DNA of 35,065 nt from NCBI GenBank assembly GCA_028278345.1, contig JANQEL010000214.1, positions 1-35,065 of the forward strand. Reading direction: 5' to 3'. Below the pieces are notes generated by a model. The model ran no database searches and had not been told where the DNA came from. It saw only the letters and a program-made list of their open reading frames with translations. The stretch is from Myxococcota bacterium. GTDB taxonomy: Bacteria > Myxococcota_A > UBA9160 > UBA4427. Positions 1 through 8,540 of this stretch are shown in pieces; the first letter of the stretch is position 1; every line of letters starts with the position of its first letter. A program made the translations under genes and the position numbers.

Positions 1-407
1 GCCTCGGCTTCGGCGTCGACTTCTGCCCCGACCTCACGCACCGCAGGAACTTCAGGTACATCCTCGAGAATGCCCGTGAGTGCCTCGATTGCCTGGGGGA
101 CTTGATCCTTGCCGAGCATCACCAGCGCGAGCGCCACCTTGCCACCCAGGCGCTCGGGTGCTTCGGCGAGCCCGGCCACGGCGATCTCTTCCGCGCGATC
201 GAGCTGACCGTCGCGGCGATAGGCTTCGGCCAAGCGCGGGAAGCCGGCGCTACCGGCGTCGGCATCGACCTGGCGTTCGAGCACTTCGAACGGCGAGATC
301 TCCTCGACTCTCTCGACTCTCTCGACTCTCTCGACTTGCTCGTCCGATTCGTCGGCTGCCGCGTCGGGCATCGTCACATCGTCGCGTTCGAAGCCGTCGT
401 CGTTCAT
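1..407 (-). CDS. TPR-like protein, C-terminus cut by window edge
   Basis: The minus strand is open from an ATG at 407 to the window edge, about 135 codons. The start reads MNDDGFERDD, followed by an acidic stretch and a VERVERVER repeat at about residues 26-34. Then comes a helical part resembling tetratricopeptide repeats, with phrases such as RLAEAYRRDGQLDRAEEIA and ALVMLGKDQVPQAIEAL. There is no signal peptide or membrane segment, so it is probably a cytoplasmic scaffold protein. It starts 29 bp after the aroB stop and is probably the last visible gene of the pilM-to-aroB transcript. TPR assignment is from helix pattern only; the role is unknown. Confidence 0.7.
   Translation of the reverse strand, partial: MNDDGFERDDVTMPDAAADESDEQVERVERVERVEEISPFEVLERQVDADAGSAGFPRLAEAYRRDGQLDRAEEIAVAGLAEAPERLGGKVALALVMLGKDQVPQAIEALTGILEDVPEVPAVREVGAEVDAEAE
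303..338. repeat. 9-bp in-frame tandem repeat
   Basis: Four head-to-tail copies of CTCGACTCT on the plus strand, the last one diverged at its end. On the coding (minus) strand they encode Val-Glu-Arg repeats near the N-terminus of the TPR-like protein. Copy-number change would keep the reading frame. Confidence 0.85.
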
Positions 408-436
408 GGGTGCCCCCCAACCCTGTGGATCGAACC

Positions 437-1570
437 CTAGCGCCCCGCCGGATAGACCTCGACCGGTGTCAGCGGCACGGTGTCCGCCTGGCCGATGCGG
501 CGCAGCACGACGAAACGAATCCGCCGGTCCGTCTTCTTCTTATCGACCTCGAGACCCGAGAGATAAGCCCTGCGCGGAAAAGATGGGAGCTGAGTCGGCA
601 GGCCCGCCCGCTCGAGGAGGGCCTCGATTCGGGCGCGGGTGCCTTCGGGGGCGAAACCCAACTCTTCCGAGCGGCGCGCGGCGAAGACCATGCCGATCGC
701 CACGGCCTCGCCGTGGAGCATCTTGCGGTAGCGGAGGTGTTTCTCGATCGCGTGGCCCAGGGTGTGGCCGAAGTTCAGGTAGGTGCGCACGCCGGCCTCG
801 CGCTCGTCCTCGCTCACCACCTCCGCCTTGATCGCGCAGGCGCGCTTCAGGATGGGGATCAGCACCTTGGGGTCCAGCGCGAGAGCGGCCTCGATGTCGC
901 GCTCGAGGCGCTTGAAGAGCCGGGCGTCCCAGATCGCACCCGCCTTCACCACCTCGGCCATGCCGGCGGCGCGCTCGCGCGCGGGGAGGCTTTCCAGTAG
1001 CGCGGTATCGATCCACACCAGGCGCGGCTGGTGGAAGGCCCCGACGAGGTTCTTGCCCTGCTTGAGGTTGACCGCCGTTTTGCCCCCGATGCTGGCGTCG
1101 ACCATGGCGAGAACCGTGGTCGGCACCTGGACGAACGGAATGCCGCGCAGGTAGCTCGCGGCCGCGAAGCCCGCGAGATCCCCCACCACGCCGCCTCCGA
1201 GGGCCACGACGGCAGAGCTTCGATCGAGACCGGCCTCGAGGAAGGCGTCGTAGAGCTTGCCGAGCTGGGCGAGGTTCTTGGTGGCGTCGCCGTCGGGCAC
1301 TTCGATCTTGGTGACGGCGACCCCGGCCGCGCGCAGGCTGCTGGTGAGACGCGCGGCGTAGCGGCGTCCGACGGGCCGCACCGTGATCAGGGCCACGCGT
1401 TTCGCGCCGGTCGCCTTGGCGATCGCGGGCCCGGCGTCGTCGAGGGTGTCGTGTCCGATCACGATCGGATAGCTGCGATCGCCGAGATCGACGCGCAAAC
1501 GCGTAGTTTTCACACGGGATCGGGGCGATCGGCGTGAGGGGGCAAGCCGGGTGCGCTTGGCGGCGGGCAT
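437..1570 (-). CDS. aroB: 3-dehydroquinate synthase
   Basis: Second step of the shikimate pathway: NAD- and divalent-metal-dependent cyclisation of DAHP to 3-dehydroquinate in the cytoplasm. Seen in the 377-residue frame: the nucleotide-binding GGGVVGD at 125-131, PTTVLAMVDASIGGKTAVN at about 150-168, and the expected metal ligands Glu206 (MAEVVKAG), His269 (NFGHTLGHA) and His286 (LHGEAVAIGM). The family is usually about 360 residues. The first 19 residues are basic and unlike the family, so a GTG at 1513 (VKTTRLRVDLGDRSY) is a strong alternative start; neither start has a clear ribosome site. It lies between aroK (gap 64 bp from the ATG) and the TPR-like gene, as in shikimate pairs of other bacteria. 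Confidence 0.95.
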   Translation of the reverse strand: MPAAKRTRLAPSRRSPRSRVKTTRLRVDLGDRSYPIVIGHDTLDDAGPAIAKATGAKRVALITVRPVGRRYAARLTSSLRAAGVAVTKIEVPDGDATKNLAQLGKLYDAFLEAGLDRSSAVVALGGGVVGDLAGFAAASYLRGIPFVQVPTTVLAMVDASIGGKTAVNLKQGKNLVGAFHQPRLVWIDTALLESLPARERAAGMAEVVKAGAIWDARLFKRLERDIEAALALDPKVLIPILKRACAIKAEVVSEDEREAGVRTYLNFGHTLGHAIEKHLRYRKMLHGEAVAIGMVFAARRSEELGFAPEGTRARIEALLERAGLPTQLPSFPRRAYLSGLEVDKKKTDRRIRFVVLRRIGQADTVPLTPVEVYPAGR

Positions 1571-1634
1571 GGGGTTCGTCGAAGTCCTCGGCAGCGGGTC
1601 AGACGCGGCGCAGATTAGCGCCGCTGCGACGATC

Positions 1635-2147
1635 TCAACCCAGCTGCGAGGCGATTTGCTTCGCCACCTCGATGGCGCTCGCCCTGTCGGTATCGACGGT
1701 GATCGCGGCGCGCTCGTAGTGCGGCGCGCGTTCTCGCATCAGTTCTTCGATGCGCGCCCTGCGATCGGCGCGGGACATGCGGTGCAGCATCGGCCGCGTG
1801 CGCGCATCGCCGATGCGCGCGAGCAGGGTTCCGATCTGTGCGCGCAGGTAGACCAGGGTGCCGTGCGCTTCGAGGTAGTCGGCCATGCCCGGCTGCGATG
1901 CGGCCCCACCGCCGAGGGCCACGACCTGGGTGCGATTGGACAGCCCCTGGATCGTCTCGGCTTCGAGCTTGCGGAAGGCGTCTTCGCCGCGTTCGGCGAA
2001 GATCTGCGGGATGCCCATGCCGGCGCGGGCTTCGATCTCCTGATCGACGTCGACGAAGGGAAGCCCGAGCTCCGACGCGAGCGCTTTGCCCACGACGCTC
2101 TTGCCCGCGCCCATCATACCGACCAACCAAACCGTACGCTTCGTCAT
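1635..2147 (-). CDS. aroK: Shikimate kinase
   Basis: Phosphorylates shikimate with ATP in the cytoplasm. The 170-residue length is typical. The Walker A loop GMMGAGKS is at residues 10-17, the shikimate-binding acidic motif VDVDQEIE follows at about 33-40, the GGGAA segment near 79-83 matches the family, and a basic lid with RTRPMLHR lies near 117-124. It is followed by aroB on the same strand and preceded by pilQ, 199 bp away. A TATACT box ends 10 bp before the ATG and no Shine-Dalgarno sequence is visible, so it may have its own promoter and a very short leader. Confidence 0.95.
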   Translation of the reverse strand: MTKRTVWLVGMMGAGKSVVGKALASELGLPFVDVDQEIEARAGMGIPQIFAERGEDAFRKLEAETIQGLSNRTQVVALGGGAASQPGMADYLEAHGTLVYLRAQIGTLLARIGDARTRPMLHRMSRADRRARIEELMRERAPHYERAAITVDTDRASAIEVAKQIASQLG

Positions 2148-2157
2148 GGCGGCGCGC

Positions 2158-2163
2158 AGTATA
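2158..2163 (-). promoter_or_regulatory. Candidate -10 box of an aroK promoter
   Basis: Read on the minus strand this is TATACT, five of six matches to the sigma-70 TATAAT. The aroK ATG lies 10 nt downstream, which would put transcription start about 3-6 nt before the start codon. The -35 is weak (CTGTAA at a 16-nt spacing). Inferred only. Confidence 0.35.
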
Positions 2164-2251
2164 CGGAAGAGACTGATCGTTACAGGGTCGTGCGTCGGAA
2201 CCCGGCGAAGTCTCTCGAACGGGCCCGGCCCTTCCCCCCGAAGCGACGAAG

Positions 2252-2275
2252 GCCGGAGCGCTCAAGCGCCCCGGC
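2252..2275 (-). terminator. Strong hairpin between pilQ and aroK
   Basis: On the minus strand, GCCGGGGCGC and GCGCTCCGGC pair as a 10-bp stem (one G-U) around a TTGA loop, in the 199-bp pilQ-aroK gap. There is no U tract, so it could be a Rho-dependent pause, an RNA 3' end or a processing site instead of a classical terminator. The rest of this gap shows no gene. Confidence 0.45.
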
Positions 2276-2346
2276 TCCGTCGAACTCGTCCTCGCGGGTT
2301 GGCCCTTGCCGCTTCGCGCGCGATGCGCGCTCCGCTGGGCTGTGGC

Positions 2347-5300
2347 CTAGCTGGAAGCCGACAGGTTCGGCGACTTCACGATGCGCGGCGTCACGAAGAT
2401 CAACAGTTCCTTGCGGATGTCCGTGAGTTCCTTGCTGCGGAACGCCGTGCCGATGATCGGCAGGCGGTACAGGTAGGGAACGCGGCTCTCACGCTCGGTC
2501 TTGTCGATCGTGTAGATGCCGCCGAGCACCAGCGTCTGGCCATCCTTCACCAGGGTCTCGGTCGCGGCCTCGGCCTTGGCGATGGCGGGCGAACCGGTCG
2601 GCGTCGGGACCGATTCGTCCGGCGCGTTTCGGGTCACCTCGATGTCCATGATGATGCTGCGGTCCGCCGTGATGTGCGGGACCACCTTCAGGCTGAGCAC
2701 GGCGTCGATGAACTCGAGCTTGGCATCGCCACCTTCGAACGTCTGGAACGGGATCGACACACCTTGTTCGATCGTCGCTTCGCCGTTGTCGAGGGTGACC
2801 ACGCGCGGACTCGAGATCACCTTGCCTTCACCCATGCTCTCGGCGGCGCGCAGGGCGACGTTCAGGTCGAGCTTTTCGTCGAGCAGGAACGCGCCGAGGT
2901 CGGCCAGGGCGGTGGGCGTGCTGGTGATCGGGTTCGAGAACGCGATGCCGTTGCTGCCGTGGAAGCGGAAGTCGCTGCTACCGAGGTCAGAGCGCAGCGT
3001 CGAACCCGAGAAGGGATCTTCGAGCGGCTGACTCGTGAGCGCCCAGGTACTGCCGAGTTCGCGGGCGAAGTTGAGGTTCGCCTCGACGATCTTGGCTTCG
3101 ATCATCACCTGTGGCGTCTCGGTATCGACGGCCTTGACCAGCGCCACCGCCTCGTCGATCACCGAAGCGATGTCCTTCAGGATCAGCGTATTGGTGCGCT
3201 CGTCGACGTTCACCGTGCCGCGCGATGACAGCAGGCGCTTCACCAGCTTCTGCATGTCGGCCACCGCCGCGTAGTTCACGGGAAGCAGCTTGACCATCAG
3301 GTCTTCGAGCTTCTCGCGGTTGCGGCGCTCCTGCAGGCGGAGTTCTTCCTCTGCAGCGAGGATGTCGGCCGGGGCCACGCGGAGGATGTTGCCCACGCGC
3401 ACGAACCCGAGGCCCTTCGTCAGAAGGACGACGTCGAGCGCCTGATCCCACGGCGTGTCCACCAGGCGGATCGTCACCGCGCCCTTCACTTCGTCGCCGG
3501 CGATGAGATTGAGATCACTCACCTCGGCGATCAGGCGCAGCACGTCCGCGATCGGCACGTTGTTGAAGTCGAGCGAGATGCGGCGACCGGCGTACTTCTT
3601 TCCGTCCGTGAGGCCGCCCTCCTGGAGGACGTCCACCGCGGCGGGCGGTTCCAGGGAAGCGGGGCCACCGCCCATCGAGTCGTCCATGCCACCCATGGCA
3701 TCGAAGTCGTCGAAGTCGTCGAGCGGGCCCTCGAGGCTCGCGAACTCGTCGTCCGCGACCGCTTCGGCCGGCATGTCGAAGTCGCTGTCATCGAAGCTCT
3801 CGTCGAGACCGGCGGCACCATCGAGCGCCGCGGCTCCATCAAGAGAAGCGGCTTCGCCGAGTTCGTCCATGCCCACAGCATTGGCGACCTGCGTTTCTTC
3901 GGTGCCTTCGGCTTCGGCCCACTCGTCGGCGGCGGCCGGCTGTGCCTCTTCGGCCCAGTCGTCCGTCGCTTCTTCGCTGCCGTCCTCGGCGGCGAGGGTC
4001 AGACCCGTGGTCTCCTCTTCCGGGAAGGCCGGCGGGGCTGCGGCGGCAACGCCGAGGTGCTCGAAGTCGATGAAGAGCAGCGTGCCCTTGCGGCTGATCA
4101 GCGGTTCCTGATCGGGGGCGCGGGTCACGACCACGCGCACCTCACTGGCTTCCATCTCCGGCTGTTCGAAGATCGTAACCAGCGAAACCGGGCCACCCGC
4201 CTGGCCGCGGATGCGACCGGCGACCTGCGGCGAGATCGTCGCGCCGTAGAGGCTGACCACGACCGTGTCGCTGTCGGGGCTGTGGACCTTGTAGTCGACG
4301 GCGGCTTCGGAGAGCACCGCGATGCGATCCATGTTGTCCATCGCGGTGTAGTGCACACCGTGGATCGAGGTCGCGGCCGGCGTCACCGGAGTCACCTCGG
4401 CGATCACGCTCGGCTCGGTCTCTTCGCTTGCCGTCTCTTCTGTTCCCGATTCGTCTTCGTCCCAGGCGGCGACGTCGGCCGGCTCGCCATCACCCCCGGC
4501 GGCGGCCCACTCGTCACCCTCGGTCTCGTCGGCCCAATCGTCGGCCGGCGCTTCCGCTGGAGCGGCCGCCATCTGCGCGGCCTGCGAGGCCGTCCAGGTG
4601 TCGACTGCCGACTGCAGGCTCGAGGTCATCGCGGTTTCGACTTCCTCACCACTACCCACCGCGACGAACAGGCCGTCGGGGCTGGGCATGACGCTGCGAC
4701 CGGCGAAGCCTTCCGAGCCTTCGCCACCATCGATCACGACGCGAACCTTGTCGGCGTGTGCACCGACGCGGACGCCCTTCACCATGGCGTGGCCGACGCT
4801 CACGTTGTCGACCTTGGCCTCGCTCTTGAGACCCGGCAGATCGACCACGAGGCGGTCGGGGTTGTCGAGCACGAAGCTCTCGACGGCCCAGATGCTGCCG
4901 TCGGCCGAAAGATGAACGAGTGCACCGCTGTCGAGGGTTTCGACGCTGACGGCCGAGAGCGTGGTGGCGCTCGGCGGCTCGGCGACGACGGCGGCTTCCG
5001 GCGCCTCTTCGGCGACGGGTTCACTCCACTCGCTGTCGTCGGCGTCGGCGGCAGCCAGCTCTTCGGCCGGGGAATCCCACGGATCTGCCATCTCGTCGCC
5101 CATGGCAGCCATGTCGCCTTCGGCGTCCATGCCCTCGTCGCTGGCGACGGCGAAGCTCTCCGACAACTCGATCACGAGCCCCTCTTCGGAGGAGAACGCC
5201 TCGAAGCCGGCCTCGATCCCCAGTGCGATCTCCACGCGGGTGATCGGCTCACCACCCTCTTCCGACCAGGTGCTGGTCGAGACGTGGTCGATCACCCCGT

Positions 5301-5583
5301 CGTAGATCTCGACGCGATCCATCGCCTGCTCGGCGTCGACCGAAGCGAGTTCGACGACCACCGTCTGCGTGGCTGCGTCGTACTCCGTCGTGTAGATCGG
5401 ATCTGCGAGCCCAACCAGGGTCACGACCGTGATCTCTTCACCCGATTCGACGGCCACGTCGGTGAGTTGCATCACCTCGCTTCCCGTCGGTTCGGTCATG
5501 GTGGACGCACAGGCCAGGGCGAACCCCAACACTGCACACAGTGCAACCACCGCCTTCACGCTTCCGTGTTTCGGAGCGACCAT
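2347..5583 (-). CDS. pilQ: Type IV pilus secretin PilQ
   Basis: Outer-membrane pore through which the pilus passes. The ATG at 5583 is preceded by GGGAGG at 9 nt and gives 1078 residues; a GTG 9 bp upstream abuts that site. Order seen: signal peptide ending FALAC with Cys25 as a lipobox cysteine; AMIN-like beta domains near 38-147, 208-318 and 408-512; acidic low-complexity linkers between them and at 517-655; an N0/STN domain (DLNLIAGDEVKGAVTI) near 670-735; an N1 domain near 765-830; and the secretin barrel to the end with VPYLYRLPIIGTAF and KELLIFVTPRIV. PilQ is often 650-900 residues; the extra length is AMIN and acidic sequence. Last gene of pilMNOPQ, starting 5 bp after pilP. Confidence 0.97.
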   Translation of the reverse strand: MVAPKHGSVKAVVALCAVLGFALACASTMTEPTGSEVMQLTDVAVESGEEITVVTLVGLADPIYTTEYDAATQTVVVELASVDAEQAMDRVEIYDGVIDHVSTSTWSEEGGEPITRVEIALGIEAGFEAFSSEEGLVIELSESFAVASDEGMDAEGDMAAMGDEMADPWDSPAEELAAADADDSEWSEPVAEEAPEAAVVAEPPSATTLSAVSVETLDSGALVHLSADGSIWAVESFVLDNPDRLVVDLPGLKSEAKVDNVSVGHAMVKGVRVGAHADKVRVVIDGGEGSEGFAGRSVMPSPDGLFVAVGSGEEVETAMTSSLQSAVDTWTASQAAQMAAAPAEAPADDWADETEGDEWAAAGGDGEPADVAAWDEDESGTEETASEETEPSVIAEVTPVTPAATSIHGVHYTAMDNMDRIAVLSEAAVDYKVHSPDSDTVVVSLYGATISPQVAGRIRGQAGGPVSLVTIFEQPEMEASEVRVVVTRAPDQEPLISRKGTLLFIDFEHLGVAAAAPPAFPEEETTGLTLAAEDGSEEATDDWAEEAQPAAADEWAEAEGTEETQVANAVGMDELGEAASLDGAAALDGAAGLDESFDDSDFDMPAEAVADDEFASLEGPLDDFDDFDAMGGMDDSMGGGPASLEPPAAVDVLQEGGLTDGKKYAGRRISLDFNNVPIADVLRLIAEVSDLNLIAGDEVKGAVTIRLVDTPWDQALDVVLLTKGLGFVRVGNILRVAPADILAAEEELRLQERRNREKLEDLMVKLLPVNYAAVADMQKLVKRLLSSRGTVNVDERTNTLILKDIASVIDEAVALVKAVDTETPQVMIEAKIVEANLNFARELGSTWALTSQPLEDPFSGSTLRSDLGSSDFRFHGSNGIAFSNPITSTPTALADLGAFLLDEKLDLNVALRAAESMGEGKVISSPRVVTLDNGEATIEQGVSIPFQTFEGGDAKLEFIDAVLSLKVVPHITADRSIIMDIEVTRNAPDESVPTPTGSPAIAKAEAATETLVKDGQTLVLGGIYTIDKTERESRVPYLYRLPIIGTAFRSKELTDIRKELLIFVTPRIVKSPNLSASS

Positions 5584-5588
5584 CGAAC

Positions 5589-6170
5589 TCACCCTCCCTG
5601 GCTCGTGCGGATACGCATTTCGACGTCCTTCGTGGATTGCTCCCCGGCGAAGTCGATATAGGTCTCTTTGACGAGAACGAGGTTGTCACCGATGTGGATG
5701 ACGAGACCGTCGTTCTTTCCGATCTTCGACCCTTCCTTGACCACGTAGGCCGACCCGGTCGGGTCGCTGATCAATGCGCGCGGACGATCGGAATCCCAGA
5801 CGATGGCGGTGATCGCCAACTGTCCGAGCTCGTAGTGTTCCAGCGGCCCCCGCGGCGTCGCGCGGACGGGCTGCGACCAGAAGGCCGAGCGGAACGGGTC
5901 GCGTCGGTTGCGCGCGTCGTAGACGTAGTCGATCTCGACCGGTCCGAGCGCGGTGTCGACGGTGCCGCTCTTCTCGCTCTTCTTGTCTTCCTTCTTGGCC
6001 ACCTTCTGGGGCTTCTCGGTCTTTCGCTTCTTGATCTCAGCGGCAACGCGCTTTCGCTCCGCGTCCATGTCCGCGATCTTCGGCGCGCCTTCGCTGCCGC
6101 CGTCGTCCGAACACGCCACGAGCGCCACCGCCGCGAACGCGATTGCGAGCGCTGTCGTTACGGTCTTCAC
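5589..6170 (-). CDS. pilP: Type IV pilus lipoprotein PilP
   Basis: Inner-membrane lipoprotein that links the PilNO complex to the secretin. The GTG at 6170 has GAGGAGGAG just upstream and gives 193 residues; a longer frame would put a basic, unlikely extension in front. Residues 1-20 are a lipoprotein signal ending ALVAC (Cys20). A Lys/Glu-rich helical stretch covers about 35-65. The C-terminal beta domain carries the family motif RRDPFRS near 88 and the run LGQLAITAIVWDSDRPRALISD. It starts 28 bp after pilO and ends 5 bp before pilQ. Confidence 0.93.
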   Translation of the reverse strand: MKTVTTALAIAFAAVALVACSDDGGSEGAPKIADMDAERKRVAAEIKKRKTEKPQKVAKKEDKKSEKSGTVDTALGPVEIDYVYDARNRRDPFRSAFWSQPVRATPRGPLEHYELGQLAITAIVWDSDRPRALISDPTGSAYVVKEGSKIGKNDGLVIHIGDNLVLVKETYIDFAGEQSTKDVEMRIRTSQGG

Positions 6171-6198
6171 GCCACTCCTCCTCAACGCCAACACCCGA

Positions 6199-6798
6199 CT
6201 ATCCCTTGCCTTCGATGAAGCGGAACGTCGTCGCCGTCCCCTTGATCTTGAGCCTGGTGCCGAGATCACTCTCGGAAGCGACGGAAATGTCCATCGCCCC
6301 CATGTTCACGATGCGCGGCAGCGCAGCGAGCTGCTCGAAGAAGCGGGCCACGTCGTGGTACTCGCCCTCGATCTCGAGCTTGAACGGCACTTCGGCGTAG
6401 AAGTTGTGGGAGACTTCCTTCGTGCGTTCGATCGACTTGATCGAGACGCCCACCTTCTTGCCCGCCGTCGAGATGTCGCGCAGCAGGTCTTCGAAGTGCT
6501 TCTTGTTCGGAAGCTGCTTCACCACCAGCGCCAGGTCGCGTTCGAGCTTGGCGACCTCGGCCTCGAATTCGTCGAGGTTCGAAGCCACCACGCGCACCTT
6601 GTTGAGCTTGCGCTGGAGCTCTTCGCCCTGGCCCTGCAGGTTCACCAGGCGCTCGTGCTTGTCCTGATAGATCAAGAAGTAGTACCCGGCGATGACACCC
6701 ACCACGATGGCCGCAACCGCGCCCAACCGTGCAGGCTTCGGGACCTTCGCCAGCTTCTCGATGATTTCGTCGAAATCGAAATTCGCTTCAATGGCCAC
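6199..6798 (-). CDS. pilO: Type IV pilus alignment protein PilO
   Basis: Bitopic inner-membrane protein that pairs with PilN in the alignment subcomplex. 199 residues from a GTG start. One membrane helix at about 25-44 (ARLGAVAAIVVGVIAGYYFL), a coiled coil at about 45-100, then a ferredoxin-like periplasmic fold with FKLEIEGEYHDVARFFEQLAALPRIVNM typical of PilO. It begins 6 bp after the pilN stop; the ribosome site AAGGGG lies inside the pilN end. Confidence 0.95.
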   Translation of the reverse strand: MAIEANFDFDEIIEKLAKVPKPARLGAVAAIVVGVIAGYYFLIYQDKHERLVNLQGQGEELQRKLNKVRVVASNLDEFEAEVAKLERDLALVVKQLPNKKHFEDLLRDISTAGKKVGVSIKSIERTKEVSHNFYAEVPFKLEIEGEYHDVARFFEQLAALPRIVNMGAMDISVASESDLGTRLKIKGTATTFRFIEGKG

Positions 6799-6804
6799 GG
6801 CGGA

Positions 6805-7401
6805 TCACCCCTTCTTGCCCTTCTTGCGCTTCTTACCCTTCTTCGGGTCCTCGACCTTGCGCTTCATGTAGTTCGCGCTGATGTTGAAGTCGACGAGGCG
6901 CACGCCTTCGACTTCCTTGCCACCCTTGGTCTTCTTGAGATCCACGTCGTGGAAGAATTCCGATTCGTTCATGCTTCGCAGGAAGTCGGCGACGATTCCG
7001 GTGTCGAGGCTCGAACCCTCGAGGGTGAGCGCACCCCCGTTGGTCTTGAGCTTCGAGAGCCAGAGGCGCTCGGGCGCGAGCTTCGAGAGCTCGTCGAAGA
7101 GGCGGACCGGGCCGGTGCGCGCCTTCTCGAGGCCCTTGATCACGTCGAGCTTGTTCTCGAGCTTCTTGCGCTGGGCCTTGAAGCTGGCCACCTGCTTCTC
7201 TTGCGGCTTGAACTGCTCGATCGCCGCTTCGAGCTGGCGGACGTTCGTCTCGGCCCGCTCGAGGTCGGCGTTGATGCCGCGTGCGACGAAGAAGATTCCG
7301 CCGAACGCCAGCACGAGCCCCAGGCACAGGATCGCGGCCGTCTGCCGGAGATCGGCGATGCGCCGATGCTCTCGGTGTGGAAGTAGATTGATCTCGATCA
7401 T
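6805..7401 (-). CDS. pilN: Type IV pilus protein PilN
   Basis: Inner-membrane partner of PilO; its short N-terminal cytoplasmic peptide docks into PilM. The conserved docking motif MIEINLLPHR is at residues 1-10, one membrane helix at about 21-41, a coiled coil at about 42-90, and a periplasmic domain to the end. Unusual: the last dozen or so residues are almost all Lys and Gly (KKGKKRKKGKKG), a basic tail most PilN proteins lack. The start overlaps the pilM stop by one base (TAATG), which implies translational coupling. Confidence 0.95.
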   Translation of the reverse strand: MIEINLLPHREHRRIADLRQTAAILCLGLVLAFGGIFFVARGINADLERAETNVRQLEAAIEQFKPQEKQVASFKAQRKKLENKLDVIKGLEKARTGPVRLFDELSKLAPERLWLSKLKTNGGALTLEGSSLDTGIVADFLRSMNESEFFHDVDLKKTKGGKEVEGVRLVDFNISANYMKRKVEDPKKGKKRKKGKKG

Positions 7402-8480
7402 TAGAGCGCAATCCTCCGGGTGGAGAGTCCGATCGCGACGCCGAGCGCCGGGCCGAGATCCGCGAGGGTCTCGGGCTCGAACCCCTTGCTGGGCAGCATG
7501 CGCGCCAGCGGGTCGAGGGTTTCGACCGTGAGGCCGGTGCGTTCCGCGAAGGCCGCGTCGAGACCGACGATCTTGGCGCCGCCGCCCGAGAGCAGGACCT
7601 TCGAGATACGGGCGTCGGCCGCGGTAGCGGTATAGAAGTCGAGGGAGCGTGCGATCTCGCCGATCACCACGTCCGTCACGCTGCGAACGGCGTGTTCGAC
7701 TTCCTGGGGCACGACTTCCTGTTCGGCGTCGGGGCCGCTACCGCCGAGCTTCAGGCGCTCCGCCTCCTCGAAGGAAACGGAGAGGGCCTTCTGGATCTCT
7801 TCGGTGTACTGATTGCCGCCGGTGGTGATGTCGCGGGTGAAGGCCGGCACGCCGTGCTCGACCACGTTGATGTTCACCACCTGGGCGCCAATGTTCACGA
7901 GCGCGACGACGTCGTCGCCCGGCTCGTCGTAGTTGTATTCGAATGCGTTCTCCACCGCGAAGGCCGCCACATCGATGGCCGCCGGATTGAGACCGGCTTC
8001 GGTGATGACCTGCACGTAGTCGTCGACCAGGTCCTTCTTGGCCGCGACCAACAGCACGTCCATCTGCCCCTCGCCTTCGCTCGTGTCGAGGATCTGGAAG
8101 TCGAGGTGCACTTCGTTCACATCGAAGGGGATGTACTGCTCGGCCTCCCACTGGATCTGGTCTTCCAGCTCCTCGCGGTTCATCGCGGGAAGGCTCACCT
8201 TCTTCACGATCACCGAGTGACCCGAGACGGCGACTGCGACATCCTTCGTCTTGAAGTTGCCCGCGTCGACTGCCTCGCGAATCGTGTCGACGATCTCGCC
8301 CGAGTTCAGGAAGGCGCCCTGCACGATGGCTTCGGGGGGCAGGCTTGCGATCCCGAGGCCCTTGAGCTCGAAGCCCTTGTCCTTGCCCTTCAAGTTCAGC
8401 TCGACGGCCTTGACCGTCGACGAACCGATGTCGAGACCGATCAGCGAAGGCTTGCCAATTCCGAACATCGTCAGGTCCAT
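7401..8480 (-). CDS. pilM: Type IV pilus actin-like protein PilM
   Basis: Cytoplasmic actin-fold ATPase that binds the PilN N-terminus and couples the alignment complex to the motor. 359 residues, typical. Seen: first phosphate motif LIGLDIGSSTVKAVEL at about 13-28, the SHS2-like subdomain with YIPFDVNEVHLDFQIL near 116-131, and the adenosine motif KVLLSGGGAKIVGLD near 297-311. The ATG at 8480 has AAGGAG six bases upstream. First of the five pil genes, 60 bp after the XRE-type gene and probably co-transcribed with it. Confidence 0.96.
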   Translation of the reverse strand: MDLTMFGIGKPSLIGLDIGSSTVKAVELNLKGKDKGFELKGLGIASLPPEAIVQGAFLNSGEIVDTIREAVDAGNFKTKDVAVAVSGHSVIVKKVSLPAMNREELEDQIQWEAEQYIPFDVNEVHLDFQILDTSEGEGQMDVLLVAAKKDLVDDYVQVITEAGLNPAAIDVAAFAVENAFEYNYDEPGDDVVALVNIGAQVVNINVVEHGVPAFTRDITTGGNQYTEEIQKALSVSFEEAERLKLGGSGPDAEQEVVPQEVEHAVRSVTDVVIGEIARSLDFYTATAADARISKVLLSGGGAKIVGLDAAFAERTGLTVETLDPLARMLPSKGFEPETLADLGPALGVAIGLSTRRIAL

Positions 8481-8540
8481 GCGTATCTCCTTCCGTTCCT
8501 TGTGCCCTTGGTCTTGCTGTTGGGGCGGGGACAGCCCGCG

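Noticed and set aside
4057..5661. 534-codon plus-strand frame opposite pilQ
   Set aside because: Antisense to a clear PilQ; composition is Arg/His/Asp-rich with no domain, as expected for the shadow of an acidic high-GC gene.
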